From Qipengyuania soli (lineage in GTDB: Bacteria; Pseudomonadota; Alphaproteobacteria; Sphingomonadales; Sphingomonadaceae), in contig NZ_CP064654.1 of NCBI RefSeq assembly GCF_015529805.1, forward strand, positions 2,542,001 to 2,606,000: 64,000 nt of DNA, written 5' to 3'. This document shows positions 1 through 8,407 of the stretch, one piece after another. A program made the position numbers and the translations under genes. The notes under the pieces are model-generated. The model worked only from the letters and a program-made list of their open reading frames with translations, ran no database searches and was not told where the DNA came from. Each line of letters opens with the position of its first letter. The first letter of the stretch is position 1.

Positions 1-297
1 ATTGAGCGCCTCCGCCCCGTCGTCGCTGCGACGGTCCGGTTGGGTGTTCGGAAACAAGGCGACGCAGGGAATGCCCAGATCGAGCGCTTCCTTCGCACGC
101 TTTGCGATGCCATCCACGGACCAGCGCGAAACCCCCGGCAGGCTTGCGATAGGCTCTTCGACGCCCGCGCCATCGGTCACGAACAGCGGCCAGATCAGGT
201 CTGCCGGGGTGAGCAGCGTCTCGCGATGCATGGCGCGGCTCCAGGCCGTGGCACGGGTGCGGCGCAGGCGGGTCGCAGGATAGGATGCACTTGTCAT
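1..297 (-). CDS. hemB: Porphobilinogen synthase (5'-partial, runs off the left edge)
   Basis: The reverse strand from an ATG at 295-297 encodes 99 residues open to the window edge, so only the N-terminal third is present. The reading includes RLRRTRATAWSRAM, LTPADLIWPLFV, EEPIASLPGVSRWSVD and GIPCVALFPNT, the typical N-terminal pattern of 5-aminolevulinate dehydratase. The enzyme condenses two 5-aminolevulinate molecules to porphobilinogen in cytosolic heme synthesis. hemE and hemJ of the same pathway lie about 24 kb away, so the heme genes are not one operon. The active-site lysines and metal-binding residues fall outside the window. Confidence 0.88.
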   Translation of the reverse strand, partial: MTSASYPATRLRRTRATAWSRAMHRETLLTPADLIWPLFVTDGAGVEEPIASLPGVSRWSVDGIAKRAKEALDLGIPCVALFPNTQPDRRSDDGAEALN

Positions 298-346
298 GCG
301 CACCGTCTGCCGGAAGGCGCGGCGCTGCGCAATCGCAGCAGATGCG

Positions 347-2029
347 TCAGCGCAGTTTCTTGGGCGTCTCGATGCGGTCGATCTCGCGTAGCGGTTCTTC
401 TGCCACGACCTCGTTGGGTGTTGGCTGAAGATCGCCGAGTGCAGCTCCCGGTTCGACCTTCTTGAGGGTCGAAAGAGTTTCGCGGAAGCGCAGCAGCTCC
501 GCGCCGCTCAGCTGTGCGCGGGTGACATACTTGACCGAAGCCGGATCGACCGCGCGGCCATTACGATACATCTCGTAGTGGAGATGCGCACCGGTGGATA
601 GGCCAGTGGAGCCCACGTAGCCGATTACCTGCCCCCGGCGCACTGACTGGCCGCGATCCACTGCCATGCGACTCATATGGCAGTATCGTGTGTCGATTCC
701 GCCTTCGTGGCGCAGCTTGACTGCATTGCCGCAGCCGCCAGCGCGACCGGCCGACAGCACGCGACCGTCGGTGACGGCGACGATGGGTGTGCCGTAGCTG
801 GCCTTGTAGTCGAGGCCCGAGTGCATGCGGGTATAGCCGAGGATCGGGTGGCGTCGCATGCCGAACCGCGAAGAAGTGCGGCCCGGCACGGGGGCCATGA
901 GTCCGCCACGCTGCTCGCCCACGCCGGAAGCCTCGTAGAACTGGCCGTCCTTGCCCCAGCGCATCAGCTGCACGCGCGACTTGTCGCCGCGATCGATGCC
1001 TGCATAGAGCAGCTGGCCCGCCTGACGCTCGCCAGTCGCTGCGCGACGATGGGCGATGATGAAATCGAAGGTGTCGCCCGCGCGGATATCGCGATCGAGA
1101 TTGATCTGCTGGCTCAGCGTCTTGAGATAGCTCTGCACCGCACTCGCCGGAGCGCCTGCAGCGCGGGCGGAGCGATAGAGGCTGTCACCCACGGTTCCGC
1201 GAATGCGCAACGGGGTTTCGTCGACGCGGATCGGCTTCTTGATCAGCGAGAGATCGCCGCCTTCGTCGAGGCGTGCCACCGAAAGTTCGAGATCGAACCG
1301 GGCGCGGAAGGCGAGTTTCTCGAGCGGGCGCGGCTCGCCCGGCGAGGGGCGGCGGCCAAGGACGATGTCGACCTGCGTGCCGGGCTGGATTTCCGCCAGA
1401 GCGATGGCGCGGCTGACCATGTCGGTGACCGATTGGGTGTCCGAAGAGCCCATCCCGGCGCGACGGAGCATGGTTTCGAATCCGTCGCCGCGGGCCAGTG
1501 TGGCTACCAGCTCGATCCTCGGCCGTTCGGGTGCCTCGGCCAGCGGTGCGACGAGCGAAGTTGCGCCCATGTGGCGCCCGCTGTCGCCACCGAGGGCAAG
1601 CGGCATGATCATCTGGCTGCGGTATTCATCGCGCACGGCATCGTTGAGGTCGACTGCCGGTGCGGCCTCCAGCGGTTCGAAACTCGGCCAGAAGCTGAGC
1701 GCGAAGGCGGAAAGGCCGACCAGCGTGCCAAGGCCCCGGAACCAGCGCTTGCTGCCGATTTCCGCACCGAGATCGGGCGCCATGTCCAGCGTGCCGATAC
1801 GCGACGACAGATTGTCGCGCAGTTCGGCCCATGAAAACCTGGGAATGCCGGGAGCGGCAACGATCTGGTCGTGCGCGAGCGCAACGGCCGGCCCGTTCAA
1901 GCCGCCGAGCGATGCCTGGGCATCTTTCTCGCTATCGTCCCCGTGGGACCAATACACGCCTGACCCTCCGTCCAAGGTCCAACCGGCGTGAACGGTAGGA
2001 CCTGACCCTTGCGGATCTGTTGCCCGCAT
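347..2029 (-). CDS. M23 family metallopeptidase, membrane-anchored (560 aa)
   Basis: Probable cell-wall endopeptidase cutting peptidoglycan cross-links. An N-terminal cytoplasmic stretch is followed by one hydrophobic segment (about residues 97-117), then a long periplasmic region. The C-terminal M23/LytM domain starts near residue 383 with GRTSSRFGMRRHP. The zinc motifs are intact: HSGLD (about residues 403-407) and HLH (about 482-484). An ATG at 2027-2029, preceded closely by AGGAA, is preferred. The frame stays open to 2143, but that extension would overlap the divergent helicase and is rich in shadow-type residues. The tail after the domain is charged and probably flexible. The exact substrate bond cannot be told from sequence. 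Confidence 0.87.
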   Translation of the reverse strand: MRATDPQGSGPTVHAGWTLDGGSGVYWSHGDDSEKDAQASLGGLNGPAVALAHDQIVAAPGIPRFSWAELRDNLSSRIGTLDMAPDLGAEIGSKRWFRGLGTLVGLSAFALSFWPSFEPLEAAPAVDLNDAVRDEYRSQMIMPLALGGDSGRHMGATSLVAPLAEAPERPRIELVATLARGDGFETMLRRAGMGSSDTQSVTDMVSRAIALAEIQPGTQVDIVLGRRPSPGEPRPLEKLAFRARFDLELSVARLDEGGDLSLIKKPIRVDETPLRIRGTVGDSLYRSARAAGAPASAVQSYLKTLSQQINLDRDIRAGDTFDFIIAHRRAATGERQAGQLLYAGIDRGDKSRVQLMRWGKDGQFYEASGVGEQRGGLMAPVPGRTSSRFGMRRHPILGYTRMHSGLDYKASYGTPIVAVTDGRVLSAGRAGGCGNAVKLRHEGGIDTRYCHMSRMAVDRGQSVRRGQVIGYVGSTGLSTGAHLHYEMYRNGRAVDPASVKYVTRAQLSGAELLRFRETLSTLKKVEPGAALGDLQPTPNEVVAEEPLREIDRIETPKKLR

Positions 2030-2122
2030 TTCCTGACGAAACAAAGTAAAGGTGCGATTAACATGCGTCCACCCGAGTCCGTATTGCGGTGAATCGAGGA
2101 TGATCTGCGCCCGGTGGTTGCG

Positions 2123-4651
2123 ATGCCCAACCGCCGCTGCCACTTAGGCTTGGTGCAGGACAGCGCGATCAAGGCGGTTCTCGGACCCACCAATACCGGC
2201 AAGACGCATCTGGCGATCGAACGCATGTGCGGCCATTCGAGCGGTTGCATGGGCTTCCCGCTGCGATTGCTGGCGCGTGAAGTCTATGACCGCGTCCGCG
2301 CAATCAAGGGCGACGCGCAGGTTGCCCTCATCACCGGCGAAGAACGGATCGAACCGAAGAATGCGCGCTACCTGTGTTGCACGGTCGAGGCGATGCCGCG
2401 GGACGGTGCGAACGCGGCCTTCGTCGCCCTGGACGAAGCGCAACTCGCCGCCGACCGCGAGCGTGGACACATCTTCACCGACCGCCTTCTGAATACGCGG
2501 GGTCGCGAAGAAACCATGCTGCTGGGCTCGGCAACCGTGGCGCCGCTGGTGCGCGAGCTGGTCCCCGAAGCCGAGATTTCCGATCGCCCTCGCTTTTCGA
2601 CCCTCACCCACATCGGACCGCGCAAGCTCTCGCGCCTGCCTCCGCGGAGCGCGATCGTCGCCTTCAGCGCAGACCAGGTTTATGCGGTGGCGGAGATGCT
2701 GCGGCGCTTCCGCGGCGGCGCGGCCGTGGTCATGGGCGCGCTGAGTCCCGAGACCAGGAACAAGCAGGTCGCGCTCTTCCAGTCGGGCGAGGTCGATTAC
2801 ATCGTCGCCACCGATGCCATCGGCATGGGTCTCAACCTCGATGTGAACCACGTCGCCTTTGCCGGCCTCACGAAGTTCGACGGCGTGCGCCAGCGCCGCC
2901 TGCTGCCCGCAGAAATGGCGCAGATTGCCGGTCGTGCCGGCCGTCACCAGCGCGACGGAACCTTCGGCACCCTTGCCGGACAACGCGGCCCTGCCCCCGA
3001 ATTCACCGAAGAAGAGATTTACGCGATCGAGGAACACCGCTTCGCGCCCCTGACCCATCTCTTCTGGCGCGAGCCCGAACCGCGCTACGACAATCTTGCG
3101 ACCCTCATCGCCGATCTCGAGGCACCGCCCCTGGATCCCGTCCTTCGCCTGGCGCCGGAGGCAATTGATCTTGCGACGGTGAAGCGGCTTGCCGAAGAAC
3201 CGGTCTCGGCAAACGTGCGTACTCCGGGGATGGTCAGGCGGTTCTGGGAAGCCTGCTCGCTGCCCGACTTCCGCCAGCGAGGCCCGGATGTCCACGCCCG
3301 CTTTGTCGCGCGTCTTTGGCAGGATCTTTCGGAAGGCTATCTCGGTGCGGATTACGTCGCTGCGCGCATCTCCGAACTCGACAACATGGCGGGCGACATC
3401 GATACGCTGCAGGGGCGGATCGCCGCGATTCGCAGCTGGGCCTACATCTGCCAGCGGCCCGACTGGGTGCTGGCGCGTGACGAAATGGCGTCGCGCTCGA
3501 GAGCGGTGGAGGCAAAACTGTCGGATGCGCTCCATGCGCGGCTGACCGAAAGATTCGTGAACCGGAGGACGGCAATCCTGATGAAGTCGCTGGGTGAAGA
3601 CGCCGGCATGTTGCCTATCGAACTGGGTGAGGACGGCAGCGTGACCGTCGATGGCGAGCATCTCGGCAAGGTCGAGGGGTTCCGCTTCGTCGTCGATTCG
3701 GGTGCGCGGCACGAAGATCGCCGGATGCTGCTGGCCGCGGCGGAAAAGTCGCTCCCGCGCATTCTGGGCGAGCAGGCCAAGGCACTTGCGGCGTCCGATA
3801 TGGCTGATGTCGAGATCGCACGCGGTGCCTTGCGTTGGAGAGGCGAGGAACTGGCCCGCCTGGAATTCCGCGACGGCACCGTGACGCCGATCCTGCAACC
3901 GACCCGCGAAGTCTCGGCGCTTCCGGAAGCGGCACGAACCACCTTGCTGGCAGCGCTGCAGGCCCTTGTTGCCGCGCGCCTTGCCCCCCTCGAAGCGCTG
4001 GAGAAGTTGCACGCCGCGGCGCGCGACCCGGAGGCCGGATCCCAGGCACGCGCGCTGTTGCTCAACATCATAGCCGGACACGGCTTCGTCTCTCGCGAAC
4101 GCGCGGGCATCGAACATCTGCCCAAGGAAATGCGCCCCTTCCTGCGCAAGATCGGCGTGACATTCGGTGCCCTCGACATCTTCGCGCCAGCCCTGCTCAA
4201 GCCTGCGCCGCGCCAGCTGCTCGCCTCGCTCGGGATTGATCGCCGCCCCCTGCAGGACGGCATGTTGCCGGTCATTGCCGGCGGGAAGCGTCTGCCAAGT
4301 GGTTACCGTCCGGCGGGCGATCAGGCGATCCGGGTGGACCTGGCGGAGAAAATCCTGCGCGCGGCGCACGAGGTCCGCGCCAAGGCCCAGGCCAAGGATC
4401 GCCGCCGCAAGTTCGTTCTCGACCTCTCGCTTCCAATCTCGATCGGACTCGAGGAGAAAAACGCCGTCCGCCTGCTCGGCAGCGCGGGGTTCCGTGTACA
4501 GCATGCCCGCAAGCTCCCCGAAGGCGCTTTCGGCCCTGCGCGACCCGACCTTTGGGAATGGCGCCCCGCACGGCGCAAGCAGGAACGCCAGGCTCCCGCC
4601 GCACCCCGCGAGGGAAGCGCCTTTGCCGCCCTTGCCGATCTCATGCGGTAA
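2123..4651 (+). CDS. SUV3/MgpS-like helicase-related protein (842 aa)
   Basis: Superfamily 2 helicase. A Walker A motif GPTNTGKT lies near the N-terminus, a DEAQ box follows in FVALDEAQ, and the second RecA-like half carries IVATDAIGMGLNL and QIAGRAGRH. This order matches the mitochondrial Suv3 RNA helicase and its alphaproteobacterial homologues. The long C-terminal half has no motif I recognise and probably contains the family-specific domain. An ATG at 2123 is preferred; an in-frame GTG at 2114 would add three residues. The S4-domain RNA-binding protein begins 10 nt after the stop, so the two are probably co-transcribed and suggest an RNA-related role. A role in RNA decay or ribosome maintenance is inference. 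Confidence 0.82.
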   Translation: MPNRRCHLGLVQDSAIKAVLGPTNTGKTHLAIERMCGHSSGCMGFPLRLLAREVYDRVRAIKGDAQVALITGEERIEPKNARYLCCTVEAMPRDGANAAFVALDEAQLAADRERGHIFTDRLLNTRGREETMLLGSATVAPLVRELVPEAEISDRPRFSTLTHIGPRKLSRLPPRSAIVAFSADQVYAVAEMLRRFRGGAAVVMGALSPETRNKQVALFQSGEVDYIVATDAIGMGLNLDVNHVAFAGLTKFDGVRQRRLLPAEMAQIAGRAGRHQRDGTFGTLAGQRGPAPEFTEEEIYAIEEHRFAPLTHLFWREPEPRYDNLATLIADLEAPPLDPVLRLAPEAIDLATVKRLAEEPVSANVRTPGMVRRFWEACSLPDFRQRGPDVHARFVARLWQDLSEGYLGADYVAARISELDNMAGDIDTLQGRIAAIRSWAYICQRPDWVLARDEMASRSRAVEAKLSDALHARLTERFVNRRTAILMKSLGEDAGMLPIELGEDGSVTVDGEHLGKVEGFRFVVDSGARHEDRRMLLAAAEKSLPRILGEQAKALAASDMADVEIARGALRWRGEELARLEFRDGTVTPILQPTREVSALPEAARTTLLAALQALVAARLAPLEALEKLHAAARDPEAGSQARALLLNIIAGHGFVSRERAGIEHLPKEMRPFLRKIGVTFGALDIFAPALLKPAPRQLLASLGIDRRPLQDGMLPVIAGGKRLPSGYRPAGDQAIRVDLAEKILRAAHEVRAKAQAKDRRRKFVLDLSLPISIGLEEKNAVRLLGSAGFRVQHARKLPEGAFGPARPDLWEWRPARRKQERQAPAAPREGSAFAALADLMR

Positions 4652-4660
4652 GGGGCCCGG

Positions 4661-4918
4661 ATGCGGATCGACCGCCTGCTCTGCCATTTGCGCTTCGTGC
4701 GAACGCGCAGCGCGGCGCAAAAGCTGGTCGAGCAGGGTTATATCCGCCGGAACGGAGAGCGTGTCGTGCGTGGCTCGCACGAAGTACGCGTGGGCGATGT
4801 ACTGACGATTCCGCTGGGCAATCTGGTGCGCCTTGTCGAGATTCTCGAGCTTCCCGAACGTCGCGGACCGCCGCGTGAAGCACAGGCATGCTATCGGGAG
4901 CTTGACCCCAAAGGATAA
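4661..4918 (+). CDS. RNA-binding S4 domain protein (85 aa)
   Basis: A small basic protein that is almost entirely an S4 fold: MRIDRLLCHLRFVRTRSAAQ, then LVEQGYIRRNG and SHEVRVGDVLTIP. It resembles heat-shock protein 15 (HslR), which in Escherichia coli recognises 50S subunits still carrying a nascent peptidyl-tRNA. It is shorter than HslR and lacks the extended C-terminal tail. It lies 10 nt behind the helicase and shares its strand, so it is likely in the same transcript. The family call is firm; equivalence to HslR is inference. Confidence 0.85.
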   Translation: MRIDRLLCHLRFVRTRSAAQKLVEQGYIRRNGERVVRGSHEVRVGDVLTIPLGNLVRLVEILELPERRGPPREAQACYRELDPKG

Positions 4919-4969
4919 TCGGCCCTAGCAGCGGTTTTCAGGGAAACACTTCAAGGGACCAGACTACCC

Positions 4970-5308
4970 ATGACCTATGTCGTCACCGACGCCTGCATCA
5001 AGTGCAAGTACACCGACTGCGTCGAGGTCTGCCCGGTCGACTGTTTCTACGAGGGCGAGAACATGCTCGTCATCAACCCCAGCGAGTGCATCGACTGCGG
5101 CGTGTGCGAGCCCGAGTGCCCGGCCGAAGCGATTCTCCCGGATACCGAGGACGGTCTCGAGAAGTGGCTCGAGCTCAACACGAAGTTCTCCGCCGAGTGG
5201 CCGAACATTACGCAGAGCAAGGAACCGCCGGCCGACGCCGACGAGCACAAGGGCGAAGAAGACAAGTACGACAAGTACTTCTCCGCCGAACCCGGCGAAG
5301 GCGACTGA
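4970..5308 (+). CDS. fdxA: Seven-iron ferredoxin FdxA (112 aa)
   Basis: A low-potential electron carrier with one [3Fe-4S] and one [4Fe-4S] cluster. Cysteines at 9, 17 and 21 (C-x7-C-x3-CP) suit the three-iron cluster. C40-x2-C-x2-C-x3-CP ([13 protein letters not shown]) supplies the four-iron cluster. The length and the acidic C-terminal tail match the FdxA family found across alphaproteobacteria. It sits 51 bp behind the S4 gene and upstream of carD, and may be the end of the helicase transcript. Its redox partner is not identifiable here. Confidence 0.93.
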   Translation: MTYVVTDACIKCKYTDCVEVCPVDCFYEGENMLVINPSECIDCGVCEPECPAEAILPDTEDGLEKWLELNTKFSAEWPNITQSKEPPADADEHKGEEDKYDKYFSAEPGEGD

Positions 5309-5355
5309 TCCCGCGCGCCGCCCGGCGCGATTCCATCCCCCGGAAGCCAGCATTC

Positions 5356-5372
5356 AATTGCGATTCGCAATT
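5356..5372. promoter_or_regulatory. Perfect 8-1-8 palindrome, operator candidate upstream of carD
   Basis: AATTGCGA-T-TCGCAATT is an uninterrupted inverted repeat with one central base. It sits 17 bp before the -10-like hexamer at 5390-5395, so a bound protein would cover the -35 region. The half-site TTGCGA occurs again at 5376-5381. The A/T-flanked TTGCGA halves are reminiscent of Fur/Mur-type boxes of alphaproteobacteria, but the spacing differs, so the regulator is not assigned. Confidence 0.5.
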
Positions 5373-5384
5373 TTGTTGCGAGTG

Positions 5385-5395
5385 TGCTATATAAT
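5385..5395 (+). promoter_or_regulatory. carD: Extended -10 promoter element upstream of carD
   Basis: TGCTATATAAT contains an extended -10 (TG-n-TATATA) and overlaps a perfect TATAAT at 5390-5395, unusual in such GC-rich DNA. No good -35 hexamer lies at 16-18 bp; the palindrome at 5356-5372 takes that place. Transcription would start near 5402 and give a leader of about 160 nt before carD. Confidence 0.5.
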
Positions 5396-5401
5396 GCAAC
5401 A

Positions 5402-5565
5402 ACTGCACCGGTTTGCTCCCGGTCAGGTGTTAAGACTGAAAGGGCAGGCCACCCCGTAACGCCATCCAAGGAGTTCACCCGCGCACCCTGATACGGGGCG
5501 CGGCCCGACCTCTTCGTGACGCTGCGGCCCCCAACAGGACCTGCCCTGACGAAAGGATGGAATGC
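5402..5565 (+). other. Long structured leader of carD
   Basis: The leader contains nested complementary segments: AGGGCAGG (5441-5448) with CCTGCCCT (5540-5547), and inside it CCCCGTA (5452-5458) with TACGGGG (5492-5498). A small separate hairpin is possible at 5407-5411 with 5419-5423 (ACCGG/CCGGT). The outer stem would close just before the ribosome-binding site AAGGA (5553-5557). I do not recognise a known riboswitch. A free-standing small RNA is an alternative. Confidence 0.4.
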
Positions 5566-6099
5566 ATGGCTAGCCAGGCGAATGCCTTCGATGTCGGCGA
5601 TTATGTTGTTTATCCCAAGCACGGTGTCGGCCGTGTGATCGAGCTCCAGAGCGAGGAAATCGCCGGTATGCAGCTCGAACTCTATGTCCTGCGTTTCGAG
5701 AAGGAGCGCATGACGCTCCGCGTTCCGACCAACAAGGTCGAATCGATCGGCATGCGCAAGCTGTCGAGCGACAAGACGCTCAAGGAAGCGATGGAAACCC
5801 TCAAGGGCAAGCCCAAGGTGAAGCGCACCATGTGGTCGCGCCGCGCCCAGGAATACGAGGCCAAGATCAATTCGGGCGAAATCGTGCTGATTGCCGAGGT
5901 GACCCGCGACCTGTTCCGCCCCGACGACCAGCCGGAGCAGAGCTATTCGGAGCGCCAGATCTTCGAAGCGGCCTCGAGCCGACTCGCCCGCGAACTCGCG
6001 GCGATGGAGAAGACCGACGAGCCAACCGCACTCGAAAAGATCCTCGAGGTCCTGCGCGAACACGCGCCACAGTATTACGACAACACCGAAGACGCCTGA
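5566..6099 (+). CDS. carD: CarD family transcriptional regulator (177 aa)
   Basis: The N-terminal CarD_CdnL/TRCF-type domain begins FDVGDYVVYPKHGVGRVI, the Tudor-like fold that contacts the RNA polymerase beta subunit. A basic helical C-terminal half follows that in CarD proteins grips promoter DNA and stabilises the open complex. The ATG at 5566 is chosen because AAGGA lies 8 nt upstream; an in-frame ATG at 5557 has no such site and would add MEC. The length fits alphaproteobacterial CdnL/CarD proteins. The gene has its own promoter candidate, a long leader and a strong terminator, so it is probably a single-gene unit. Confidence 0.92.
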   Translation: MASQANAFDVGDYVVYPKHGVGRVIELQSEEIAGMQLELYVLRFEKERMTLRVPTNKVESIGMRKLSSDKTLKEAMETLKGKPKVKRTMWSRRAQEYEAKINSGEIVLIAEVTRDLFRPDDQPEQSYSERQIFEAASSRLARELAAMEKTDEPTALEKILEVLREHAPQYYDNTEDA

Positions 6100-6127
6100 T
6101 CGACAGGCGACATTCGGAACTCGACGA

Positions 6128-6157
6128 GGGGCCGCTCCGCAAGGGGCGGCCCCTTTC
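6128..6157 (+). terminator. Intrinsic terminator after carD
   Basis: An 11-bp stem (6128-6138 with 6143-6153, one G-U pair) capped by a GCAA tetraloop is followed by TTTCGCTT. It lies 28 bp after the carD stop. Confidence 0.8.
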
Positions 6158-6233
6158 GCTTGCCTTGCCCTCGCTCTCTCACCGTATTATATCGGCAATA
6201 CGGACAGTCGGAAACGAAGGGAAGAATTCCGCT

Positions 6234-7052
6234 ATGATCCACAAGATACTCAAGGGCCTCGCGCCGCTGGCCGCTCTCGCAGGAGCGGCAATGGTTTCCG
6301 GTTGCGATGGCGTGAACATCCAGATCGGCGATAGCGACGCGGTCCCGCTGGCCGAACTCGACATGAGCGGTCCCGCGCCCAAGGAACTCGTGGTCGCCGG
6401 CCCGGACAAGGTTGTCGTGCGCGACGGCGACAAGCTCGACATCGACGTGTCCGGCGATGCCGACGCGGTCGACGCGCTGCGCTTCTCGATCGACGACGGT
6501 ACGCTCGCCATCTCGCGCGAGAAGAACAGCTGGAAGGACAAGGGCTCGGCCACCGTCACCGTCACCCTGCCCGAGCTCAATGGCCTGGTGGTCGCCGGAT
6601 CCGGCGACATCGACGTCGAGAAGATGACCAACAAGGCCGAAGTCACCATTGCCGGTTCGGGCCGCGCCAAGGTTGCCGATCTCACTGCCGAGAAATTCGA
6701 CATGACCATCGCCGGATCGGGCGACTTCGAGGCAGCAGGCGCAGTCGACAATCTCGACATGACCATTGCCGGATCGGGCCGCGCCAGAATGGCCGGGCTG
6801 AAGGTCGAAAAGGCCGACATATCGGTTGCCGGATCGGGCGAGGCGGAATTCTCGTCCGATGGCAAGGTCGATGCCTCGATCGTGGGTTCGGGTCGCGTGA
6901 CCGTCCTTGGTCGCGCAAACTGCACCGTGAGCGCGGTCGGCTCGGGCAAGCTCAATTGCAAGCCCGCCAAGAGCAGTGAGGAAGCTGCGCCTGCACCGGA
7001 AGCGCCCGAGGCGCCCAAGGCACCGAAGGCTCCCAAGCCCCCCAAGGGCTAA
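6234..7052 (+). CDS. GIN-domain (DUF2807) lipoprotein (272 aa)
   Basis: The signal peptide ends in a lipobox (LAALAGAAMVSGC), so a lipid-anchored envelope protein is expected. The body is a DUF2807 putative auto-transporter adhesin head domain made of repeated strands on the pattern VAGSGDID, IAGSGRAKV, IAGSGDFEA, IAGSGRARM, VAGSGEAEF and VGSGRVTV, as expected for a right-handed beta-helix. The C-terminus is a proline/alanine/lysine-rich tail of APEAPKAPK type, probably unstructured. The ATG at 6234 is the only start that gives the signal peptide. The function is unknown; adhesion is only the family name, not shown. Confidence 0.82.
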   Translation: MIHKILKGLAPLAALAGAAMVSGCDGVNIQIGDSDAVPLAELDMSGPAPKELVVAGPDKVVVRDGDKLDIDVSGDADAVDALRFSIDDGTLAISREKNSWKDKGSATVTVTLPELNGLVVAGSGDIDVEKMTNKAEVTIAGSGRAKVADLTAEKFDMTIAGSGDFEAAGAVDNLDMTIAGSGRARMAGLKVEKADISVAGSGEAEFSSDGKVDASIVGSGRVTVLGRANCTVSAVGSGKLNCKPAKSSEEAAPAPEAPEAPKAPKAPKPPKG

Positions 7053-7106
7053 GTTCATCGAAGGCTAAACATTCAAGGGCTAGGCGAGGCGGCGAAAGGT
7101 ATTCGC

Positions 7107-7436
7107 ATGCGTCGCCTAGCCCTCCTGATTCTACCTCTTGCCAGCCTCGCCCTTCAGGGGTGCCTGGCCAAGACCGCTCTCGACGTCGCGACGGCGCCAG
7201 TGAGGATCGCGAGCAAGGGCGTGGACCTTGCGACCACCAGCCAGTCCGAAGCCGATGAGAAGCGGGGCCGCGAGATTCGGCGGCGCGAGGAGCGGCTCGG
7301 CAAGCTGCAGCGCCAATATGAAAGGCAATTAGACGATTGCCAGGAAGGCAATCGCGGCGCGTGCGACGACGCCACGCGTACTTATGCCGAAATGCAGCAG
7401 ATCATCCCGACAATCCCGGTCGAACCGGAAGACTAG
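7107..7436 (+). CDS. Small lipoprotein of unknown function (109 aa)
   Basis: The N-terminal signal ends with a lipobox, LASLALQGC, predicting a lipid anchor. The rest is short and strongly charged, with a likely helical segment rich in Arg and Glu (about residues 47-75). Two further cysteines lie in DDCQEGNRGACDD. It is 54 bp behind the GIN-domain gene on the same strand and may share its transcript. The last 4 nt overlap the convergent Sua5 gene. I do not recognise a named family. Confidence 0.7.
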   Translation: MRRLALLILPLASLALQGCLAKTALDVATAPVRIASKGVDLATTSQSEADEKRGREIRRREERLGKLQRQYERQLDDCQEGNRGACDDATRTYAEMQQIIPTIPVEPED

Positions 7437-8359
7437 TCCGGCGGCGTTGCGGCGCGGCGCAGTCGGTCGTTGATCGCGATACCGATCCCGGTCTCGGGGA
7501 CGGGCGCGACGGCGATCTGCTTCTTGTCCGACAGCGCTCCTTCGTGAAGGCAGGCATAGAGGCGGGACGCCGCTTCGGTGACATCGCCGCTCTCGGAAAG
7601 TGAGCAGTCCCCGCCGACATCTCCAAAACCGATCATAAAGTCGTCTGGCGCAACTTCCGTGGCGTTCAGGCGTACAGGCTTGCCCGGAGCATAATGGCTC
7701 GCGAGCTGACCGGGGGCCTCGATCCCCGTCCCGTTGCTGGATTCGCCAAAGTCGAGAGGTCCCGGCCGCAGAACTTCAATAGTCCCGTCCGCGCGCACCG
7801 CGACAATGGTCGATTCGACTCCCGCAAGGCAGGCGCCCGCCTCGATCAGCGCATCGATGCGCCCGTCCAGCGATACTCGGACATGCTCTGGAGTGGTCGG
7901 GCTGATGAACCCGCTCCGATTCGCAGACGGAGCGGCGATCGGAAGATCCAGTTCCGAAAGCAGCGCCTGCATGACCGGATGATCGGGCATGCGAAGTGCA
8001 ACAGTATCGAGCCCTGCACTCACGGCAGCTGCGATTTGCGCTTCTGGCAGCCGGGGAAGCACAAGTGTCAGGGGCCCTGGCCAGTAGCGGTCCATCAAGG
8101 CACGGGCGGTTTGGTCGATGACTGCCAGTCGTGCTGCCTGTTCGACCGAGTGAACATGTACGATCAACGGATTGAAGCTCGGTCGCCCTTTCGCTTCGTA
8201 AATCCGCGCCACCGCCTCGTCACTGTCGGCGCGGGCGGCAAGGCCGTAGACCGTCTCGGTCGGCACGGCGACAAGCCCGCCGTCACGCAGGATTTGCGCC
8301 GCACGCGCGATTCCCTCCGCGTCCGCCAGTATCGTTTCCGTAGCGTATTTGCCGACCAT
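7433..8359 (-). CDS. L-threonylcarbamoyladenylate synthase, Sua5 type (308 aa)
   Basis: Makes threonylcarbamoyl-AMP from threonine, bicarbonate and ATP, the first step of t6A37 modification of ANN-decoding tRNAs. The N-terminal YrdC domain is clear: GGLVAVPTETVYGLAA, KGRPSFNPLIVHV, PGPLTLVL and APSANRSG. The protein is about 100 residues longer than TsaC and carries the C-terminal Sua5 domain (from about SHYAPGKPVRLN). The start ATG at 8357-8359 is divergent from the acyl-CoA dehydrogenase start, with 48 bp between them. No other t6A gene is in the window. Confidence 0.93.
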   Translation of the reverse strand: MVGKYATETILADAEGIARAAQILRDGGLVAVPTETVYGLAARADSDEAVARIYEAKGRPSFNPLIVHVHSVEQAARLAVIDQTARALMDRYWPGPLTLVLPRLPEAQIAAAVSAGLDTVALRMPDHPVMQALLSELDLPIAAPSANRSGFISPTTPEHVRVSLDGRIDALIEAGACLAGVESTIVAVRADGTIEVLRPGPLDFGESSNGTGIEAPGQLASHYAPGKPVRLNATEVAPDDFMIGFGDVGGDCSLSESGDVTEAASRLYACLHEGALSDKKQIAVAPVPETGIGIAINDRLRRAATPPD

Positions 8360-8407
8360 GCCCGCGCGCTATATCTGCAGGGCGACAAAGCCAAGAGGAA
8401 TGCCGAC

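Noticed and set aside
677-1834. Long open frame antisense to the M23 peptidase
   Set aside because: A shadow of high-GC coding sequence; the peptidase on the other strand has intact family motifs.
2144-4780. An 800-codon frame antisense to the helicase
   Set aside because: The composition is Arg/His-rich with no recognisable domain, while the plus strand carries all helicase motifs.
5394-5459. A 21-codon open frame in the carD leader as a leader peptide
   Set aside because: Its ATG overlaps the -10 element, so it would lie upstream of the expected transcript start, and it has no ribosome-binding site.
6580-6930. Regular near-repeats suggesting a CRISPR array or minisatellite
   Set aside because: The repeats follow the codon frame of the GIN-domain beta-helix and vary at synonymous sites; there are no spacers or cas genes.
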